NCBI RefSeq assembly: GCF_014200495.1
Contig: NZ_JACHBY010000006.1
Span: forward strand, 248,001 to 312,000
Source: Mucilaginibacter geliditolerans
GTDB taxonomy: Bacteria > Bacteroidota > Bacteroidia > Sphingobacteriales > Sphingobacteriaceae
DNA length: 64,000 bases
Reading direction: 5' to 3'
Shown one piece after another: positions 8,616 through 17,179 of the stretch (positions are counted from its first letter, which is position 1; the number at the start of each line of letters is the position of its first letter). The notes under the pieces were generated by a model. The model was not told the DNA's origin. It worked only from the letters and a program-made list of their open reading frames with translations, and made no database searches. The position numbers and the translations under genes were made by a program.

Positions 8616-9420
8616 CGTCATTGCGAGGTACGAAGCAATCCCCGACTATGCAGATCGGACTTGCATAGTTATTTACTTGTCATGTGAAGCCGCTCATGGG
8701 CGCGGAGGCTAGTTCTTTTGTCTTGACACAAAAGAACCAAAAAGTCAAGACAAAAAGATCCTTCCGCCCACAGGCAAAACACTCAGGCCCGCGCTTTTTG
8801 TCGGGCATTTGCCCGCTTTTGATTACGGTTCAATTAAAGTCTTCAGCAAAGGAGAGGGTTGGGGGGCTCTTCTCCGTCAGTAGAACAGCTTCGGGTGAAA
8901 TCAGGTAAAACGATTGTGGCCTTGCGCGGTGGCGGGGCATAGCAGATTTTTACAGAAGCGTAAAGGCCAAAGTGTGTAGCGACAGCAGGGTAAAAATATA
9001 GCAGCTCAGGTTTTGCCTGATTTGCAGGGAAGAGGCCTGTGCGCAAAGAAGCCTAATCTACTGACTTGATTTTTTTGGTTACTTTTTGTATCAAGACCAT
9101 AGGTGTTCGGAAGATTGCATTTCTGTTTTTAATTCCCTCCCCACGGGAGGGGTGTGGTTGGATGTGAAGTGGCAGGGAGGGGTTTATACGCCAACCAATC
9201 TATTAAACCCCACCCTTCCCCGCCCCAAGGCGGGAATCGCACAAGGCCGATGCTTCTTTTTTCCATCTTCCGAACACCTATGGTATCAAGACAAAAAGTG
9301 ACGTCTTAGCGACAAGCGATACCATGCGATAAATAATCAGCGTTCCAGTCACAAATTGAAAGACAATCAGGAATCATAAGCATCGTTATCCGTAGGCTTC
9401 AGTTGCAAACTGAAGCCAGT
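8616..9420 (+). repeat. Long interspersed repeat, copy B, with tail and inserted element
   Basis: It starts with CGTCATTGCGAGGTACGAAG, then CCCCGACTATGCAGATCGG. It continues through a 12-pair inverted repeat (TTTTGTCTTGAC at 8716-8727 with GTCAAGACAAAA at 8744-8755), the GGCAAAACACTCAGGCCCGC block, the CAGTAGAACAGCTTCGGGTG block and a second hairpin near 9067-9097. A tail at 9350-9420 (AATTGAAAGACAATCAGGAA to CTTCAGTTGCAAACTGAAGC) is shared, in reverse, with the left end of copy C. The block order matches copies D, E and F. The open frames in it (for example 8684-8908) are repeated with frame changes in the other copies and are not treated as genes. It fills the 928-base gap 8513-9440. Confidence 0.85.
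9098..9282. mobile_element. 185 bp MITE-like element inside repeat copy B
   Basis: Perfect 18 bp terminal inverted repeats: CATAGGTGTTCGGAAGAT at 9098-9115 and ATCTTCCGAACACCTATG at 9265-9282. Both sides are flanked by the direct repeat GTATCAAGAC (9088-9097 and 9283-9292), as expected of a target-site duplication. The interior holds foldable G/C blocks (CTCCCCACGGGAGGGG and AAACCCCACCCTTCCCC) and no gene. Copy F lacks the element and has GTATCAAGAC twice in tandem at the same place. Confidence 0.75.
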
Positions 9421-9440
9421 AAGGGAAGCTAGTAATATTG

Positions 9441-11069
9441 TTACTTCGAAAAACCCATCAGCATCTCCTTTACATTACTTACACCACCATTATCAACTTT
9501 AAATTGCTCAATAACTTTACCCTTTGTTGCCAGCCATTTATCCAACTGCTTAACCCCATCATTGTGCACATAATACCACTCCGGGTGACCGATATAATCG
9601 CCTATCTCGATATCAAAATTATTGTTGTGCAGTATCCATACCCGTTTTTTGCCTGTAAATTGCTTAAACGCGGTGTTTAGCTTGTTGAAGTACTCGTTAA
9701 AATTATGGCTGGTGTAGCGGTAATCTGTACCCTCAATAGCAGTGAATTTCATACTGTCGATCATTTTGTAAAAGCGATAGGCGGGGAGGTCGTTCCAGTA
9801 AACATATACGATGTCGCCTGACTGGTAATGTTTGTTGAGGTATTCGAAAGCTTCGCGGTGATAGGCTTGTTTGTAATCACCAAATAAACCGGTATTTGCA
9901 ACCTGGGCAATGGAGTTTTTAACCGGGCCAAATAGTAGTAACCCCGTCAATATGTATTGCACTACATTTTTTGTTTCCCGGCGGAATACAAACTGGCATC
10001 CTGCTGCAATCAATAAAATAAATAAAGGCGCTAAAAATACCGTTAACCGCTCATGAAAGGGGTAGAGCTTGATGGCCGAAGCTGCAAATACGATCAGGAA
10101 TGTAGCTACGATGAATAGCAGTAGTCGTTTGTTGCGTTTAAACAGATAATAAGCCCCTGTGCAGGTAAATATTACGGGTACCCATGCCATTCGCTCTAAG
10201 ATTTGTAAACCTATGCTGTGATAGGATATAAACCAGCTTAAGCCCATAGGGTAATTATAAAACGCAAATGTTTGATGCAATAGCCACGGGATACCCGCAG
10301 CAGACAAAGGCAGGAAAGCATCATGCTTCATAAAAAAGTAAACCAGCCAGCCGGTATGCGCATTCTTTTGGGTAAATATGATATAATTTACCGCGAAACT
10401 GCCAAACCATAATACCAAGGGAATAGCTAGTTTAAACAACGTGTTCCACCGCTTTTCTATTAAATAATAAAGGCTAAGCACACAGGCCATCCCCGCTAAA
10501 ATAAATACAGAGGAGTAGGAGAACCAAACAATTATAGCACCCCAGATTCCCCACAAAATAAACGATTTGAGATCAGTTTTATCCTGGTAGCGGGTGTAAG
10601 TGTATAATATAATGATGGTTGCAAATAGCTCGGTACAATACTGTTTGGCTTCAACTGCGTGGTATACTAATGGTGGTGCAAAGGCCAGTATGGTTAAGGC
10701 TACTATCACCCCAACAGGTTTTAGAGAATATTGGGCAACTGGCAAAATAACAAGCAATGAGCCTATGCCACAGAGCAGTGGGAATAACCTTAACCCCATT
10801 TCATTGCTGCCAAACAGCATAGTGCAGAGCTTAACAATGAGTAAATAGCCAATGGGGGCCTTCTGTTGAAAATCGAGTGATTGATGTAGCAGGCCGCTCA
10901 AACTGAGCTTAACTATCCCGGTTGAAAGGTAGATCTCATCTTCCCATAAAGAGCGGTCATTAAAATAATGGAATAACCTAAGGGCAATCCCAATACCGAT
11001 TATGCTCCAAATAATAATTTTATAGCCATTATCGTGACTATTAATTGTGAAGTCGGCTTTTTTAAACAT
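9441..11069 (-). CDS. Glycosyltransferase family 39-type membrane protein
   Basis: A 542-residue polytopic membrane protein of the PMT/ArnT clan, using lipid-linked sugar donors on the outer face of the inner membrane. The first periplasmic loop carries the family's acidic motif in DRSLWEDEIYLSTG. HAVEAKQYCTELFAT is the second conserved loop region (compare the H-x-E-x-R-x-Y region of dolichyl-type transferases). About eleven hydrophobic segments lie between residues 15 and 395. The C-terminal 150 residues are soluble and would lie in the periplasm. The ATG at 11069 is chosen over a TTG 15 bases upstream. The acceptor (lipid, protein or glycan) is unknown. It is convergent with nothing and lies downstream of the ATP synthase terminator on the same strand. 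Confidence 0.82.
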   Translation of the reverse strand: MFKKADFTINSHDNGYKIIIWSIIGIGIALRLFHYFNDRSLWEDEIYLSTGIVKLSLSGLLHQSLDFQQKAPIGYLLIVKLCTMLFGSNEMGLRLFPLLCGIGSLLVILPVAQYSLKPVGVIVALTILAFAPPLVYHAVEAKQYCTELFATIIILYTYTRYQDKTDLKSFILWGIWGAIIVWFSYSSVFILAGMACVLSLYYLIEKRWNTLFKLAIPLVLWFGSFAVNYIIFTQKNAHTGWLVYFFMKHDAFLPLSAAGIPWLLHQTFAFYNYPMGLSWFISYHSIGLQILERMAWVPVIFTCTGAYYLFKRNKRLLLFIVATFLIVFAASAIKLYPFHERLTVFLAPLFILLIAAGCQFVFRRETKNVVQYILTGLLLFGPVKNSIAQVANTGLFGDYKQAYHREAFEYLNKHYQSGDIVYVYWNDLPAYRFYKMIDSMKFTAIEGTDYRYTSHNFNEYFNKLNTAFKQFTGKKRVWILHNNNFDIEIGDYIGHPEWYYVHNDGVKQLDKWLATKGKVIEQFKVDNGGVSNVKEMLMGFSK

Positions 11070-11123
11070 AGGTATATTGTACAATAAAGATATAACTATA
11101 AATAAAAAATTAACTCAAAGAAC

Positions 11124-11155
11124 ATAAAAAAAGTCGCCCCGATATGGAGCGACTT
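11124..11155 (-). terminator. Terminator of the ATP synthase operon
   Basis: On the minus strand: AAGTCGCTCC, loop ATATC, GGGGCGACTT, then a run of T residues (TTTTTTATG). This is a ten-pair stem with one wobble, 35 bases after the atpG stop. A weaker ATCTCA/TGAGAT hairpin lies between it and atpG. Confidence 0.8.
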
Positions 11156-11189
11156 TCAAGATCTCATTGCTGAGATGGTATATCTGTTT

Positions 11190-12074
11190 TTAATTGCCCG
11201 ACAATGCAGCTGCACCGCTCACAATTTCGGTAAGCTCGGTAGTGATAGCTGCCTGACGTGCCTGGTTGTAAGATAGTTTAAGGGCTTTTAACAAGTCACC
11301 GGCATTCTCGGTAGCCTTATCCATTGCCGTCATACGTGCGCCATGCTCTGATGCATGTGAATCCAGTACAGCGCGGTATAATTGTATTTTAATGTTCTTT
11401 GGTATCAGTTGCTCAACTATTTCCTCTTGCGAAGGCTCTAGTATATAATCAACCTGTGTACCTTTGTTTTGCTCAGTCTTTTCAGCCTTTGGAACAGGTA
11501 ATAACTGCTCAGTAACTAAAAACTGCATAGCCGCGTTCCTGAAATGGTTATAAACTATCTCCACACGGTCATACTCACCTTTCAGAAAACCTTGCATAAT
11601 GCTGTCAGTTATTTTTGAAACATTACTAAAGTTAAGGTCGAGGTATACATCATTATTGTTGCCAATAACGTTGAACTTACGGCGTTGATAGTATTCCTGG
11701 CTTTTTTTACCAATTGCAACTATTGATACATTGCCTGCTTTTAGCTGGTCGCTGTATTTTTCGGCAATTAAATTATTAGCAGTTTTAATAGCATTGGCAT
11801 TAAAAGCACCAGCCAAACCACGGTTTGATGTTACTACCACTATTAGTACTTTCGCCGGCTCGCGTTCCTGCAAAAAAGGTGATGAGCCATCCTCTAAACT
11901 TGCTGAAAGGTTAGCCAATAATTCCTTAAGCTTGTTAGCATAAGGGCGTAAAGCTACTATGGCGTTTGTGGCACGCTTTAACTTGGCAGCCGAAACCATT
12001 TTCATGGCCTTGGTGATCTGCTGCGTTGAGCTTACCGATGCAATCCTGTTTCTTACTTCTTTTAAATTAGCCAT
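11190..12074 (-). CDS. atpG: ATP synthase F1 subunit gamma
   Basis: A 294-residue gamma subunit, the central rotor shaft of F1. The N-terminal helix MANLKEVRNRIASVSSTQQI with TKAMKMVSAAKLKRA and the C-terminal helix ASEHGARMTAMDKATENA with LTEIVSGAAAL are the two conserved halves of the coiled coil. VVVTSNRGLAGAFN is also standard. The length is usual. It is the last gene of this operon and is followed by a terminator. The 147-base gap from atpA is unusually long for the operon and contains an 18 bp perfect inverted repeat. atpD and atpC, which follow atpG in many bacteria, are absent here. Confidence 0.98.
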   Translation of the reverse strand: MANLKEVRNRIASVSSTQQITKAMKMVSAAKLKRATNAIVALRPYANKLKELLANLSASLEDGSSPFLQEREPAKVLIVVVTSNRGLAGAFNANAIKTANNLIAEKYSDQLKAGNVSIVAIGKKSQEYYQRRKFNVIGNNNDVYLDLNFSNVSKITDSIMQGFLKGEYDRVEIVYNHFRNAAMQFLVTEQLLPVPKAEKTEQNKGTQVDYILEPSQEEIVEQLIPKNIKIQLYRAVLDSHASEHGARMTAMDKATENAGDLLKALKLSYNQARQAAITTELTEIVSGAAALSGN

Positions 12075-12090
12075 TTTTGTTTGAGTATCA

Positions 12091-12216
12091 AGTAGCTAGT
12101 ATCAGGTATCAAGATTTTGGTCTTATATGATCTGCTTATCTACTATTCTTCTTTGGTATCAAGTCGCTAATATCAAGTAACAAGTATTTTTGTCTTGCTA
12201 CCTGATACTAGCTACT
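12091..12216. repeat. Intercistronic inverted repeat between atpA and atpG
   Basis: AGTAGCTAGTATCAGGTA (12091-12108) and TACCTGATACTAGCTACT (12199-12216) are perfect 18-base reverse complements. The 90 bases between repeat the theme as TATCAAGTCGCTAATATCAA. In RNA this would form a long stem in the atpA-atpG message. The near-repeats of TATCAAGTAGCTAGTATC suggest a dispersed palindromic element rather than a dedicated regulator. Confidence 0.8.
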
Positions 12217-12221
12217 AAATA

Positions 12222-13799
12222 CTAGTTATATTTTCCTGATAATTCTTTAGCTACTGTTTCCAGTACGCCGGTGATCGAGTCATCCAGTTTACCTGCTTTA
12301 AGGGCAGCTAATACTTCAGGGTGACGCTCTTCCAGTTGGCTGGTGAACTCAGCTTCAAACTTCCTGATATCTTTTACAGGTACATTACGCATCAGGTTTT
12401 TAGTACCTAAGTAAATAATAGCAACCTGTTTTTCAACAGTTACAGGTGAGTATTGGCCTTGTTTAAGGATCTCCACGTTACGGGCACCTTTATCCAATAC
12501 TGTTTTTGTTGATGCATCAAGATCAGAACCGAATTTTGAGAAAGCCTCAAGCTCGCGGTATTGTGCCTGGTCAAGTTTTAAGGTACCGGCAACTTTCTTC
12601 ATTGATTTGATCTGCGCGTTACCACCTACACGAGATACCGAGATACCTACGTTAATAGCCGGACGAACACCTGCGTTAAACAGGTTCGACTCCAGGAATA
12701 TCTGACCGTCAGTAATTGAAATTACGTTGGTTGGGATATATGCTGATACGTCACCCGCTTGTGTTTCAATGATAGGAAGCGCTGTTAATGAGCCACCACC
12801 TTTTACCACGTCTTTTAACGACTCCGGTAAATCATTCATTTCCCTGGCGATAGAATCATTTTGGTTGATTTTAGCGGCACGCTCTAATAAACGGCTGTGC
12901 AGGTAAAATACGTCACCCGGGTAAGCCTCACGGCCTGGTGGGCGACGTAATAATAATGATACCTCACGGTAAGCAACAGCTTGTTTTGAAAGATCATCAT
13001 AAACGATCAAAGCAGGGCGTCCGGTATCACGGAAATATTCACCAATTGCAGCACCTGCAAATGGCGCGTAGAACTGCATAGGAGCAGGGTCAGCAGCGCT
13101 GGCTGCAACAACTATTGAATATGGCATAGCGCCGTTTTCTTCAAGCGTACGTACAATGTTTGCTACAGTTGATGCTTTTTGACCGCAAGCAACGTAGATA
13201 CATATAACCATTTTGCCTGCAGCATAAAATTCTTTCTGGTTGATGATGGTATCGATACAAACAGCTGTTTTACCAGTCTGGCGGTCACCGATTACCAGCT
13301 CACGTTGTCCGCGGCCGATAGGGATCATTGCATCAATAGCTTTAATACCTGTTTGCAATGGCTCAGTTACCGGCTGGCGATAAATTACACCCGGAGCTTT
13401 ACGCTCGATAGGCATTTCATAAGTTTTACCTGCTATTGGTCCTTTACCATCAATGGGTTCACCTAAAGTGTTCACAACACGGCCAAGCATGCCTTCACCA
13501 ACGTTTATTGAAGCGATACGGTTGGTACGTTTTACTGTGTCGCCTTCTTTTATATTGTCAGACTGACCAAGTAATACAACACCTACGTTGTCTTCTTCAA
13601 GGTTAAGTACAATACCTTGCAATCCGCTCACAAATTCAACCAACTCGCCTGATTGTACTTTTGTTAACCCGTAAACGCGGGCAATACCGTCACCCACCTG
13701 GAGCACGGTACCTACTTCTTCTAATTCAGATTCTGACTTGAAGCCTGACAATTGCTGGCGCAATATTGCTGATACTTCATCTGGTCTTACCTCTACCAT
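12222..13799 (-). CDS. atpA: ATP synthase F1 subunit alpha
   Basis: A 525-residue alpha subunit, the non-catalytic nucleotide-binding subunit of F1. The Walker A loop GDRQTGKT is at residues 171-178. [34 protein letters not shown] is the conserved central region with the Walker B aspartate, followed by the visible SRLLERA and the arginine-finger neighbourhood [11 protein letters not shown]. The N-terminal beta-barrel begins with [14 protein letters not shown]. The length is slightly above the E. coli protein, normal for Bacteroidota. It is separated from atpH by 36 bases and from atpG by a repeat-filled 147-base gap. Confidence 0.98.
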   Translation of the reverse strand: MVEVRPDEVSAILRQQLSGFKSESELEEVGTVLQVGDGIARVYGLTKVQSGELVEFVSGLQGIVLNLEEDNVGVVLLGQSDNIKEGDTVKRTNRIASINVGEGMLGRVVNTLGEPIDGKGPIAGKTYEMPIERKAPGVIYRQPVTEPLQTGIKAIDAMIPIGRGQRELVIGDRQTGKTAVCIDTIINQKEFYAAGKMVICIYVACGQKASTVANIVRTLEENGAMPYSIVVAASAADPAPMQFYAPFAGAAIGEYFRDTGRPALIVYDDLSKQAVAYREVSLLLRRPPGREAYPGDVFYLHSRLLERAAKINQNDSIAREMNDLPESLKDVVKGGGSLTALPIIETQAGDVSAYIPTNVISITDGQIFLESNLFNAGVRPAINVGISVSRVGGNAQIKSMKKVAGTLKLDQAQYRELEAFSKFGSDLDASTKTVLDKGARNVEILKQGQYSPVTVEKQVAIIYLGTKNLMRNVPVKDIRKFEAEFTSQLEERHPEVLAALKAGKLDDSITGVLETVAKELSGKYN

Positions 13800-13835
13800 T
13801 TTTTAAATTTTATTTTAGAGTTATGTTTTTACTTA

Positions 13836-14381
13836 TTAAGCCACACCCTGGGCAAATTCTTTTTTCAATTTAGCTAAGCTGCTGGCAACGCTGGTATCAA
13901 TTTGTTTATCACCAACGGTTAGTACAAATCCGCCTATAAGGTCGGCATCAACTTTAGCGGTAAGTTTTATGGTACCACCTGTTGTTTGTTCAAGCTCAGC
14001 TAAAATTGTTTTTTTGTTTTCCTCAGATAATGGCGATGCTGATACTACTGTAGCCTTGGTGATGTGTTTGATAACATCATACTGGTTCAGGAATTCCTGC
14101 GCAGCTACATACAATATTTCGGCACGGCTTTTATTTACCATGATCTTAAAAAACTCGATGGTTAGCTTATTAACCTTGCCGCCAAAAATCTGCTCAAGTA
14201 TTTTTATCTTCTTATCGTGATAAATAATAGGGTTAGCCAAAACCGCGTTTAGCTGCGGGTTTGCCTTTATGGTGCGCACAAAAAATTCCATATCCTTATT
14301 GATCTCTTCCAGCGTTTTCTGCTCTGTTGCAAGATCTATAATTGCTTTGGCGTACCTTATTGCTACCGTTATTTCTGACAT
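13836..14381 (-). CDS. atpH: ATP synthase F1 subunit delta
   Basis: A 181-residue delta (OSCP-like) subunit that joins the peripheral stalk to F1. The N-terminal helical domain begins ITVAIRYAKAIIDLATEQ and contains NPIIYHDKKIKILEQIFGG. The C-terminal part has the family's DADLIGGFVLTVGDKQIDTS motif, the usual 'ligand' of this subunit. Length and position between atpF and atpA fit. The 124-base gap to atpF carries a 30-base inverted repeat, so translational coupling to atpF is unlikely. Confidence 0.96.
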   Translation of the reverse strand: MSEITVAIRYAKAIIDLATEQKTLEEINKDMEFFVRTIKANPQLNAVLANPIIYHDKKIKILEQIFGGKVNKLTIEFFKIMVNKSRAEILYVAAQEFLNQYDVIKHITKATVVSASPLSEENKKTILAELEQTTGGTIKLTAKVDADLIGGFVLTVGDKQIDTSVASSLAKLKKEFAQGVA

Positions 14382-14390
14382 ATTTTTATT

Positions 14391-14503
14391 TCGGATTTCG
14401 GATGTTCGATTTCGGATTTAATTACGAAATCTATATCAGATTTAACCGAATTTTGAATTTAGCATTTCAGAAATAAATCCGAAATCCCAAATCCGAAATC
14501 CGA
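14391..14503. repeat. Intercistronic inverted repeat between atpF and atpH
   Basis: The left arm 14391-14420 (starting TCGGATTTCGGATGTTCGAT) pairs with the right arm 14474-14503 (ending AATCCGAAATCCGA), 27 of 30 positions complementary. The core is a repeated TTCGGATTTCGGAT motif. It would place a long hairpin in the message just before the atpH start. Confidence 0.8.
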
Positions 14504-14505
14504 TA

Positions 14506-14997
14506 TTATATTTTCACTTCTTTTAATAATTCAGTAACCAGTTCGTCCTGCTTTTTGCTGTCTTCAAACTGTTTGCGTAAAACCTTTTCAGCAATCTCTA
14601 ATGATAGTGATGCTACCTGGTTTTTCACGTCGGCCATAGCAATGGCTTTCAGACTGGTTATTTCAATGCGGGCTTTTTCAATCATTTTTGCGCCTTCAGC
14701 CTGTGCGGCATCTTTGCTTTCAGCAATGATCTTTTCTTTTACTTTCCTGGCTTCAGATAATATATCATCGCGCTCAATGCGGGCTTGTTTTAATGAAGCT
14801 TCTATTTCTTCACTAAGGCGTTCCATTTCAAACTTAGCTGCATCAGCTTTAGCTAATGAATCTTCAATAGAGCGTTCACGATCATTAATTGCGCCTAAGA
14901 TCGGTTTCCATGCAAATTTGCGCAGCAGGAACAAAAATATCAGGAACGATATTGTGGTCCAAAAAACCAAACCTAATTCGGGGGTAACTAACTCCAT
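14506..14997 (-). CDS. atpF: ATP synthase F0 subunit b
   Basis: A 163-residue b subunit. One membrane helix lies near the N-terminus (about residues 8-26, LGLVFWTTISFLIFLFLLRK), then FAWKPILGAINDRERSI and a long charged helix of the peripheral stalk (about residues 35-160). The family sequence R-x-x-I-x-x-x-L and the Ala-rich right-handed coiled coil are visible. The length is typical. A strong terminator-like hairpin separates it from atpE upstream. Confidence 0.96.
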   Translation of the reverse strand: MELVTPELGLVFWTTISFLIFLFLLRKFAWKPILGAINDRERSIEDSLAKADAAKFEMERLSEEIEASLKQARIERDDILSEARKVKEKIIAESKDAAQAEGAKMIEKARIEITSLKAIAMADVKNQVASLSLEIAEKVLRKQFEDSKKQDELVTELLKEVKI

Positions 14998-15043
14998 AAT
15001 GTATACTTACTTATTTTTAAGCGTATTAAATAATTTCTTTTTT

Positions 15044-15089
15044 AAAAAAGAATATGCCCGGTGCCAACCGCTCCGGGATATTCTTTTTT
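15044..15089 (-). terminator. Terminator-like hairpin between atpE and atpF
   Basis: AAAAAAGAATAT-G-CCCGG (15044-15061) and CCGGG-ATATTCTTTTTT (15073-15089) pair over 17 positions with one bulged base and an 11-base loop. Read in the direction of transcription it lies just after the atpE stop and ends with a T-run, the form of an intrinsic terminator; the other strand has the same form. Since the genes downstream must also be expressed, it is probably a partial terminator or an RNA-stabilising 3' end for atpE. Confidence 0.65.
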
Positions 15090-15095
15090 TTGTTT

Positions 15096-15362
<267 letters not shown>

Positions 15363-15381
15363 TTATAATATATATTGAAAA

Positions 15382-16482
15382 TTAAATTTCTGCACCATGT
15401 TCATGGTGGTGTTCTTCAACAGCCATGCCTACAAATAGCGCGGTTAACATCGTAAATATGTAAGCCTGTAAAAATGCTACCAGTAATTCTATAGTATCCA
15501 TAAATACTACGAAAACTATTGATGCCGGTGATACCGCTAATGATTTAAATATAAATATTAATGATATTAAGCTTAATACGATGATGTGACCTGCAGTAAT
15601 GTTAGCAAACAAACGTATCATCAACGCGAATGGCTTTGAGATAATACCGATCAACTCCACAGGCACCATGATAATATATAACCACAATGGGATATCAGGT
15701 GCGAAAATGTGTTTCCAGTAATATTTGTTACCGCTAAAGTTAATCACTAATAAAACAATAAATGATAATGATAGTGTTACCGCAATGTTACCAGTAAGGT
15801 TAAAACCTCCCGGGAAGAAAGGTACTAAACCTAGCAGGTTGTTTATTAATATAAAGAAGAACAGTGTAAGTAATAACGACATGTATTTACCATGTTTTAC
15901 ACCGATATTAGGAATAGCGATATCGTCACGTACAAATACTATCAAAGGCTCCATAAATGATTGTAAACCTTTAGGCGCTTTACCAACGCGTTTTTTATAG
16001 GTTGATGACACGCTGCCGAAGATGATAAGCAATACAATCATGCCTAACCACATGCTGGCAACATTGCGGGTGATTGAAAAATCCAATACCCTTACTGTTT
16101 CGTCTGGCTTGCCGGCAGCATCAGCTACTTTAATTTTGCCGTTTTCAAGTACGTAGGCATAATTTTTCCCCTGATAAGCCGTTTCTTCATTATTAGCATT
16201 GTAGAATTTATCCGACATGAATACTTCCAATCCTTTATTAGTATATATGATTACCGGGAGGGGAATGGAGAATTCTTTAACAAGCGGCAAAGAAACGTGC
16301 CAGGCATGCGCATCACCAATGTGTTCGAAAATTGCAACTTTCGGATCATATGGTTTATCGGGGTTATTATTGGCCTTTTCTTGCGAAAATGCAGTGCCTG
16401 AAATTGCTAACAGTGCAACAAAAAGAGCACAAATACGTGAAAGCTTAAATATTTTTGAGTTCAAAATCGACCTTTTTTCCAT
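15382..16482 (-). CDS. atpB: ATP synthase F0 subunit a, N-terminally extended
   Basis: A 366-residue subunit a, about 100 residues longer than the E. coli protein. The conserved membrane part is C-terminal: residues 145-365 include PVELIGIISKPFALMIRLFA with the essential Arg290 and NITAGHIIVL. The N-terminus has a signal-peptide-like segment ending ISGTAFSQ (about residue 34), then roughly 100 residues of soluble sequence that would lie in the periplasm. Such an extension is common in Bacteroidota subunit a. The tail EEHHHEHGAEI is histidine-rich. It is separated by 14 bases from the small membrane protein gene upstream and 37 bases from atpE. Confidence 0.96.
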   Translation of the reverse strand: MEKRSILNSKIFKLSRICALFVALLAISGTAFSQEKANNNPDKPYDPKVAIFEHIGDAHAWHVSLPLVKEFSIPLPVIIYTNKGLEVFMSDKFYNANNEETAYQGKNYAYVLENGKIKVADAAGKPDETVRVLDFSITRNVASMWLGMIVLLIIFGSVSSTYKKRVGKAPKGLQSFMEPLIVFVRDDIAIPNIGVKHGKYMSLLLTLFFFILINNLLGLVPFFPGGFNLTGNIAVTLSLSFIVLLVINFSGNKYYWKHIFAPDIPLWLYIIMVPVELIGIISKPFALMIRLFANITAGHIIVLSLISLIFIFKSLAVSPASIVFVVFMDTIELLVAFLQAYIFTMLTALFVGMAVEEHHHEHGAEI

Positions 16483-16496
16483 TTAAAATGAACTTT

Positions 16497-16883
16497 TTAC
16501 TTTGAATTTTGGTTGCGCAAGTTACGTAACAAACCGTAAATTTCAAAGACCGTATTTAAGAAATATAAATACATAAAATCCAGCACGAAATTGAGCTTTT
16601 CCGGGTGGCTTTTTTTGATAAAAATCAGTACAAAAATGAGGCATGCAAGCAGTTTAAACGTGGTTGCGCCCAGAAAAGCCGCGGCATACATCTCATTATT
16701 TTTTTGCTGAACCAGTAAAACGGTAACAATAATTATCAGTGTTAAAGCGGATATAAAAAAGAAAATTGTCCAGAAATTAGGTACCAGCAGGTCGCCATTA
16801 TCAAAATATTGTAACAGGAGCGGAGGCACTGCAAGCAGGCAGGTAAATAGTAAAAAGGAGATAAGGATTTTAGAGATCTTCAA
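16497..16883 (-). CDS. Small membrane protein of the ATP synthase operon
   Basis: A 128-residue protein with four hydrophobic segments (about residues 7-22, 36-56, 66-88 and 98-117) and a basic C-terminus. It occupies the place of an AtpI-type assembly factor between the atpZ-like gene and atpB, and its four-helix pattern fits that role, but sequence identity to AtpI is not evident by eye. The start is TTG, overlapping the upstream stop as TTGA, a four-base overlap that supports translational coupling. Family experience suggests a c-ring assembly or Mg2+ role, which is only inference here. Confidence 0.75.
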   Translation of the reverse strand: MKISKILISFLLFTCLLAVPPLLLQYFDNGDLLVPNFWTIFFFISALTLIIIVTVLLVQQKNNEMYAAAFLGATTFKLLACLIFVLIFIKKSHPEKLNFVLDFMYLYFLNTVFEIYGLLRNLRNQNSK

Positions 16884-17110
16884 TTTTTGAGGGATTTAAA
16901 AACAACATAAAAAGAAATAAATACACCAATAAGCGCAAGCATGGCTGTTACCCATTGGGTGGTATGGTTTTCAGCCTTATCAATACGGTAGCCGGCGTAG
17001 GTAAACGCGCCTATAATGGCAATCATCTGGAAAGCAAGGCCGGTAAACTTAGCTAAGCTGCTTGCGCCGCCCGGATTGTCGCCGCCATCATTTTGTTCAT
17101 TTATGGGCAT
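16880..17110 (-). CDS. AtpZ/AtpI family protein
   Basis: A 76-residue protein with two membrane helices (about residues 19-38 and 52-70). The sequence LAFQMIAIIGAFTYAGYRID with a following Lys/Glu pair is typical of AtpZ/AtpI-like proteins at the head of ATP synthase operons; they are linked to F0 assembly or ion transport. The ATG at 17110 is preferred to a TTG two codons upstream. Its stop overlaps the TTG start of the next gene. The operon promoter must lie in the 69-base gap to the divergent porW-like gene. TAAATTTG at 17114-17121 on the minus strand matches the -7 consensus but is too close to the ATG unless the message is nearly leaderless. Confidence 0.88.
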   Translation of the reverse strand: MPINEQNDGGDNPGGASSLAKFTGLAFQMIAIIGAFTYAGYRIDKAENHTTQWVTAMLALIGVFISFYVVFKSLKN

Positions 17111-17179
17111 CTGCAAATTTATTAAACCTATTGCATACTATTTAGTAATTTAGCAAAGCTTTTAATAAATGGTTATACT

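Noticed and set aside
8684..8908. 74-residue frame in repeat copy B, with similar frame at 42800-42994
   Set aside because: The similarity comes from the shared repeat DNA. The frames diverge at their ends, break in copies E and F, and have no recognisable domain.
17114..17121. TAAATTTG as promoter -7 box for the ATP synthase operon
   Set aside because: It ends only three bases before the ATG chosen for the AtpZ-like gene, so transcription would start inside the gene; no -33 element is seen.
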